Below, in pieces: positions 5,833-9,347 of a stretch of DNA of 9,347 nt; the first letter of the stretch is position 1, and each line of letters begins with the position of its first letter. A model generated the notes under the pieces. The model saw only the letters and a list, made by a program, of their open reading frames with translations. It was not told the origin of the DNA and did no database searches. The stretch spans positions 1 through 9,347 of the forward strand of contig JAIXRD010000112.1 of assembly GCA_027485365.1 (NCBI GenBank). The letters are read 5' to 3'. A program made the position numbers and the translations under genes. This stretch comes from Cryomorphaceae bacterium (GTDB taxonomy: Bacteria; Bacteroidota; Bacteroidia; Flavobacteriales_D; Crocinitomicaceae).

Positions 5833-7143
5833 ATGAAAACGAAATCAACCCGAAAAAATAAGGTGAACGTGGTTACCCTAGGGTGTTCTAAAAATACCTT
5901 TGATTCGGAAATTATGATGGCTCAGCTAAAGGCAAACAGTTTTGATGTGGGCCATGAGCGAAACGAAGAATCGGAGATTGTAATCATTAACACCTGTGGT
6001 TTTATTGATAATGCTAAACAAGAGTCAATCGATACTATTCTACAGTATGTAGATGCGAAACAACAGGGTTTAGTTGATAAAGTCTATGTGACCGGGTGCC
6101 TCTCAGAGCGTTACCGAAGCGATTTGGAACAAGAGATACCTGAGGTTGATGCATATTTTGGAACGCGTGAATTACCAAGGTTACTGAAAACGCTCAAAGC
6201 AGATTATAAATATGAATTGGTTGGGGAACGTTTACTCACAACCCCAAACCATTATGCGTACTTCAAAATAGCTGAAGGCTGTGATCGTCCGTGTTCTTTT
6301 TGTGCCATTCCGTTGATGCGAGGAAATCACGTGTCTACTCCGATGGATCAATTAGTTACGAACGCCACGCAATTAGCAAAGCAAGGGGTAAAAGAGTTAT
6401 TGTTAATCGCACAAGATTTGACCTATTACGGCTTAGATATTTACAAGAAAAGAAACCTCGCCGAATTGGTAGATAAATTATCAGATATTGAAGGAATTGA
6501 GTGGATCAGAATGCATTACGCTTTTCCGGCAGGGTTTCCCATGGATGTCTTAGATGTGATGAGAGAACGTTCCAATGTCTGTAATTACTTAGATATTCCC
6601 TTGCAACATGGATCTACGGCGATGCTTAAAGCGATGCGCAGAGGTATTACACGCGAAAAAACAGAAGAGTTAATCGATGCAATTCGTCAAAAGGTTCCTG
6701 GCATTGCACTGCGAACTACCCTGATTTCTGGTTTTCCTGGGGAAACAGCACAGGATTTCGAAGAAATGATGGGATTTGTTGAACGCAGTCGTTTTGATCG
6801 CTTGGGTATCTTTACCTATTCACACGAAGAAAACACGCATGCTTATTCAATGACGGATGATGTGCCGGATGCAATAAAACAACAGCGCGCAGATGCGGTG
6901 ATGGAGTTGCAATCAGGTATAAGTTATGAACTGAATCAAGCGAAGGTTGGAAATACCTATAAAACATTGTTTGATCGCGTAGAAGGAGATTACTTTATCG
7001 GCAGAACCGAATTTGATTCTCCGGAGGTGGATAATGAAGTGCGTGTAAAACGAACACCTTCCTTATATGTACCACTGGGCGCATTTTCTCAAGTTAAAAT
7101 AATCTCCGCAGATCATTATGATTTGTACGGTGAAATATTATGA
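5833..7143 (+). CDS. rimO: Ribosomal protein uS12 methylthiotransferase RimO
   Basis: RimO is a radical-SAM enzyme that adds a methylthio group to a conserved Asp of ribosomal protein uS12 (Asp88 in E. coli), using two [4Fe-4S] clusters. With the ATG at 5833 the protein has 436 residues, close to the E. coli enzyme. The N-terminal UPF0004 domain has its three cluster-binding cysteines, Cys18 (TLGCSKN), Cys55 (NTCGF) and Cys89 (VTGCLSE). The radical-SAM motif CDRPCSFC gives Cys150, Cys154 and Cys157. The DIPLQHGS and TTLISGFPGET segments and a C-terminal TRAM domain (about 375-436, GRTEFDSPEVDNEV) complete the family layout. The GxTRELP and lack of tRNA-modification signatures favour RimO over MiaB. 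The frame stays open upstream to a TTG at 5755, but those 26 residues are not family-like and cross the -7 element. The next gene starts 20 bases downstream and is possibly co-transcribed. Confidence 0.95.
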   Translation: MKTKSTRKNKVNVVTLGCSKNTFDSEIMMAQLKANSFDVGHERNEESEIVIINTCGFIDNAKQESIDTILQYVDAKQQGLVDKVYVTGCLSERYRSDLEQEIPEVDAYFGTRELPRLLKTLKADYKYELVGERLLTTPNHYAYFKIAEGCDRPCSFCAIPLMRGNHVSTPMDQLVTNATQLAKQGVKELLLIAQDLTYYGLDIYKKRNLAELVDKLSDIEGIEWIRMHYAFPAGFPMDVLDVMRERSNVCNYLDIPLQHGSTAMLKAMRRGITREKTEELIDAIRQKVPGIALRTTLISGFPGETAQDFEEMMGFVERSRFDRLGIFTYSHEENTHAYSMTDDVPDAIKQQRADAVMELQSGISYELNQAKVGNTYKTLFDRVEGDYFIGRTEFDSPEVDNEVRVKRTPSLYVPLGAFSQVKIISADHYDLYGEIL

Positions 7144-7163
7144 TTAATTTTAAATAAAAAAAC

Positions 7164-8306
7164 ATGAAAAATCTGTTATCATTCGCTGTCCTTTCAATGC
7201 TTTTTGTGCTCAATAATGCATGGGCTCAACCTGCATCACCACTTACTGTAATTGATGCTACAAGTCCAAATGCCTGTGACGGTTCGGCGTCCATTACAAA
7301 TCAAAATATTGTTAATATCAATTCCATTGTTTGGTACTCGAATGGCGCGATTTTGGCCCAAGGGGTTACCAGTGTTTCTAACCTTTGTGCAGGAACGTAT
7401 GGCGTGTATTATACAACCTTCATTGATTCTGTAACGGCAACCTTTGTAATTTCTGGGAATCCATGCAACAGTTTGCAGGCTGTAATCACCGGGACACCTG
7501 CAAGTTCTCCGAATGCATTCGATGGATCAGCTTCAATAACTGCTGTTGGCGGGTCTGCACCATACGCCTTTCTGTGGAGTAACGGGGCTACCACCAGTAC
7601 GATTAATGGGCTTGGTGTTGGCGCGTATTACGCTTGTGTTACCGACATGAATGGCTGTGTAAGCTGCGATAGTTTTACCGTTTCGGCAACCATAAATCCA
7701 GGAAATGATACGGTGTTTGTAATTAACAACAACAACATCCCGAACGTAATTGATTCGCTTGGAATGCAACAAGTGCTTGATTGTAGCATTGATTACAATG
7801 CGATTGGTGCAGCCTTTATTTCGGGATCTCAATATATTCCAAGCGGCAACCCAAATGCGCTAGATAGCATTTATCTTACTTGGCAAGTTTATGATACCCT
7901 AGTTCCTGCAAATGTAATGGCAAGCTATGTGGTGGGCTATTCTATATTTCCTCCCTTGGCTCAAGCATACACCGCGAGTTTAGAGATTCATTGTCCGCAA
8001 AAGAATACCAATTACAATACCTTATTGATTATTGATCAGTTTTATTCTGCTCAATTGGGGATTATAGAACCTGTTTACACACCAAGTATTTGCGTTCAGG
8101 ACGGGTGTGCTTCAGTTAATCTGCTTACGCCTCAACGTGGTGAATTGACAATTTATTCAATAAACGGTAGTTTCATGTCGTCACAGCAGGTTTCGAATGT
8201 TTCATCCGCACAAATTCAAATGGCGAACTGGAACCCAGGAATATATTTTATGCATTACAGCCTAGCCTCAGGAGCGCGTGGTGTTTTGCGTTTTGTAAAA
8301 CTTTAA
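7164..8306 (+). CDS. Secreted SprB-repeat protein with T9SS-like C-terminus
   Basis: 380 residues. The signal peptide (about 1-21) ends in AWA before Gln22. Two SprB-like repeats follow: one degenerate (about 26-98, SPNACDGSASIT) and one canonical (about 105-172, SPNAFDGSASITAVGGSAPYAFLWSNG, ending with GAYYACVTDMNGC). These short beta-sandwich repeats occur in the surface adhesin SprB and many Bacteroidota exoproteins. A middle region (about 175-310) is unrecognised and has scattered cysteines. The last ~65 residues resemble a T9SS type A sorting domain: ELTIYSINGSF, then NWNPGIYFMHY and a final VLRFVKL. The usual YPNP opening is not present. The start is preceded by an A-rich run, typical of the phylum. 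It lies 20 bases after rimO with no promoter seen between, and ends at a strong terminator 97 bases downstream. A surface or secreted adhesive role is inferred. Confidence 0.8.
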   Translation: MKNLLSFAVLSMLFVLNNAWAQPASPLTVIDATSPNACDGSASITNQNIVNINSIVWYSNGAILAQGVTSVSNLCAGTYGVYYTTFIDSVTATFVISGNPCNSLQAVITGTPASSPNAFDGSASITAVGGSAPYAFLWSNGATTSTINGLGVGAYYACVTDMNGCVSCDSFTVSATINPGNDTVFVINNNNIPNVIDSLGMQQVLDCSIDYNAIGAAFISGSQYIPSGNPNALDSIYLTWQVYDTLVPANVMASYVVGYSIFPPLAQAYTASLEIHCPQKNTNYNTLLIIDQFYSAQLGIIEPVYTPSICVQDGCASVNLLTPQRGELTIYSINGSFMSSQQVSNVSSAQIQMANWNPGIYFMHYSLASGARGVLRFVKL

Positions 8307-8402
8307 TGATTATTAAATAAGGACATCATTACATGGCCTTCCGAATTGCTGTTGTTTTATGTGCAGCAGTTGAAGTAGGGTAGCATGTAAATCCACTAGA
8401 GA

Positions 8403-8432
8403 GGCATGTTGAGTATTCAGCATGCCTTTTTT
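8403..8432 (+). terminator. Rho-independent terminator
   Basis: GGCATGTTGA (8403-8412) pairs with TCAGCATGCC (8417-8426) in a 10-bp stem with one G-T wobble and a GTAT loop, followed directly by six T (8427-8432). It terminates the SprB-repeat gene and possibly rimO. The ~96 bases between the stop codon and the stem hold only a weak 5-bp inverted repeat (8347-8351 with 8364-8368). Confidence 0.9.
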
Positions 8433-8484
8433 GATTTAAGGACCTTTTACGTACTATAGAATACAATGTTGGCTGTGCTATATT

Positions 8485-8553
8485 CGACTCCTATGGAGTC
8501 GCGCGGCATAGGTATTGGATATTTATTTATAGTCTAGGACTCCAACGGAGTCC
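8485..8553. repeat. Pair of short perfect palindromes, REP-like
   Basis: Two hairpins share the core ACTCC-nnn-GGAGT. The first, CGACTCC-TAT-GGAGTCG, spans 8485-8501; the second, GGACTCC-AAC-GGAGTCC, spans 8537-8553. Each has a perfect 7-bp stem and a 3-base loop. Both are preceded by TATA-containing sequence (GCTATATTC and TTATAGTCTA), so they look like two related units about 35 bases apart. There is no T-run, so they are not classical terminators. From memory, intergenic elements with a CTCC-nnn-GGAG core recur in Bacteroidota genomes; copy number here cannot be checked within one window. Confidence 0.55.
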
Positions 8554-8570
8554 GTTTGACGAGAGCGCTC

Positions 8571-8604
8571 GTTTTCTGTTGATGGGGCTCAATCACAAGA
8601 AAAC
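8571..8604. other. Imperfect intergenic hairpin
   Basis: GTTTTCT (8571-8577) pairs with AGAAAAC (8598-8604), and TGAT (8580-8583) with ATCA (8592-8595). This gives 11 base pairs with a 2x2 internal loop and the apical loop GGGGCTCA. It follows the REP-like palindromes directly, beside the small palindrome GAGCGCTC (8563-8570). It could be the edge of the same repeat element or a weak terminator on either strand. Confidence 0.35.
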
Positions 8605-8868
8605 AATATTACCCCTTTAAGCTAAAGTGTTTTTAATCCGATCACCAACTTTGATTTTCATTTTAAGTAATTTTATTTTGAGAATAAATAAATCTGAGAA
8701 TGAATTAAATAAGTTGAAAAGAAGAGATAGCATAAGAACTCAAGATTTAGTATTTTTAGATAAAAAGTTTATTCAAGAGAATGGATTAAGATTTTCCAAT
8801 GAAAATTGAATTAACCCCTTATTAGCCATGAAGTAAAATATAAGTGCGTTTGAAAATTATAGGATAAC
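8605..8868. other. AT-rich stretch without a convincing gene
   Basis: About 260 bases, visibly richer in A and T than the flanking genes. A 60-codon frame (GTG at 8627 to TGA at 8809) encodes a hydrophobic N-terminus and a Lys/Asn/Glu-rich remainder. It has no ATG and no recognisable domain, so I do not call it a gene. A small stem CTTTA-AGC-TAAAG lies at 8615-8627. ACCCCTT occurs near both ends (8611-8617 and 8814-8820). TGCGTTTG at 8845-8852 is a one-mismatch -7 element 16 bases before the next gene. Confidence 0.5.
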
Positions 8869-9347
8869 ATGTATAAAAAGAAAGATACTTCTTTAGCTTA
8901 TAAAATAGCTGCTATCGTTATCTGTTGTCTCGGAAATTTAGTGATTTATGGACAATCATTTCAGAATGGAGATTTAGATGGAATAATTGGTAGTTCAAAT
9001 ACACCTACTGGTTGGGTGCAAGTCCCTTTTGGTGACCCTGTTTCAAATGCATCCTCTGTAGGCGAAGCTACAAGCGATGTGACAGGATTAACTGGCCCAT
9101 ACACACCGACAGGTATTAATGGAAATCCTTATTCAGGTAATACTTTTACAAGCGGCGTTCATTCCTATTATCCTCCAGACGGGCAACTTTTTCGAGAAGG
9201 AATAATGCAGAATGTAAACGGTCTAATTCCTGGAGAAAATTATCAAATTCGATTCTATCAAGCAGTTGTCAAGCAAGCGGCTGCTCTAGATTCAAGTGGT
9301 TCATGGTCCGTTTTTGTCGATTCTAATTTAATCGGAATTACTGCGCC
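8869..9347 (+). CDS. Secreted surface protein, N-terminal part (partial)
   Basis: A frame that starts with ATG at 8869 stays open for about 159 codons to the right edge, where the gene is cut. The N-terminus has charged residues (MYKKKDTSLAYK), a hydrophobic core (IAAIVICCLGNLVI) and a likely cleavage site after YGQ, so it is exported. The mature part begins SFQNGDLDG and continues with Gly/Ser/Thr/Pro-rich sequence, PTGWVQVPFGDP, then REGIMQNVNGLIPGENYQIRFYQAV and GSWSVFVDSNLIG. This reads like a beta-sandwich, carbohydrate-binding-like domain of the kind found at the N-terminus of large Bacteroidota T9SS exoproteins. That resemblance is from memory and unverified. No C-terminal sorting domain can be seen because it would lie outside the window. 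It follows the AT-rich intergenic region and should have its own promoter. Confidence 0.7.
   Translation, partial: MYKKKDTSLAYKIAAIVICCLGNLVIYGQSFQNGDLDGIIGSSNTPTGWVQVPFGDPVSNASSVGEATSDVTGLTGPYTPTGINGNPYSGNTFTSGVHSYYPPDGQLFREGIMQNVNGLIPGENYQIRFYQAVVKQAAALDSSGSWSVFVDSNLIGITA

Noticed and set aside
7409..7832. Minus-strand frames of 61 and 99 codons opposite the SprB-repeat gene
   Set aside because: They lie wholly within a well-supported gene on the plus strand and show no domain or signal of their own.
8471..8555. tRNA-like sequence (TTCGACTCC resembles a T-arm)
   Set aside because: No acceptor stem, no anticodon arm in the right place and no CCA; the sequence is better explained by the perfect palindromes.
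8653..8807. ATTTTCATT / AATGAAAAT inverted repeat (8654-8662 and 8798-8806) as ends of a small transposable element
   Set aside because: Nine AT-rich bases in AT-rich DNA are expected by chance, and no matching target duplication is seen at these ends.
8627..8809. 60-codon plus-strand frame starting at GTG
   Set aside because: No ATG, AT-rich and low complexity, no motif or homology I recognise, and no promoter element near it. It may be chance or a gene remnant.
1..9347. CRISPR arrays, integrases, transposases, toxin-antitoxin or defence genes
   Set aside because: None found. The only regular repeat array is the protein-coding one in rpsP, and it has no spacers.

Overview
The window looks like chromosomal DNA from a member of the Bacteroidota, most likely Flavobacteriales. 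Three signs support this: secreted proteins carry type IX secretion (T9SS) C-terminal sorting domains and SprB-type repeats; several genes have the Bacteroidota -7 promoter element TAnnTTTG, and starts are preceded by A-rich sequence rather than a strong Shine-Dalgarno; and the ribosomal protein bS16 has the long Ala/Glu/Pro-rich tail common in this phylum. Species cannot be told from the sequence.

Layout, left to right. Positions 1-392 hold the 3' end of an outer-membrane TonB-dependent receptor. A promoter at about 401-430 then drives a two-gene ribosome operon: rpsP (bS16, with a 17-fold acidic hexapeptide tail) and rimM (16S maturation factor, non-AUG start). rimM converges on a minus-strand NagZ-type GH3 lipoprotein, and the two stop codons share one TTAA. 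Divergent from it is a 752-residue secreted CotH-kinase / lamin-tail / T9SS protein. That gene abuts, tail to tail with no gap, a minus-strand gene for a small 121-residue protein of unknown function. Divergent from that is rimO (methylthiotransferase of ribosomal protein uS12), followed 20 bases later by a secreted SprB-repeat protein with a T9SS-like C-terminus. A strong rho-independent terminator closes this unit at 8403-8432.

Positions 8307-8868 are the only long non-coding stretch. They hold the terminator, a pair of short perfect palindromes that look like a REP-type (repetitive extragenic palindrome) element, an imperfect hairpin, and about 260 bases of AT-rich DNA with no convincing gene. 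At the right edge another secreted protein begins at 8869 and runs out of the window.

Functionally there are two themes: ribosome maturation and modification (rpsP, rimM, rimO), and envelope or secreted proteins (TonB receptor, NagZ lipoprotein, three exported cell-surface or secreted proteins). I saw no defence system, phage, integrase, transposase, CRISPR or tRNA. The observations most worth a second look are the expanded repeat tail on bS16, the palindrome pair downstream of the terminator, the -7 elements lying almost on top of start codons, and the unknown 121-residue protein.
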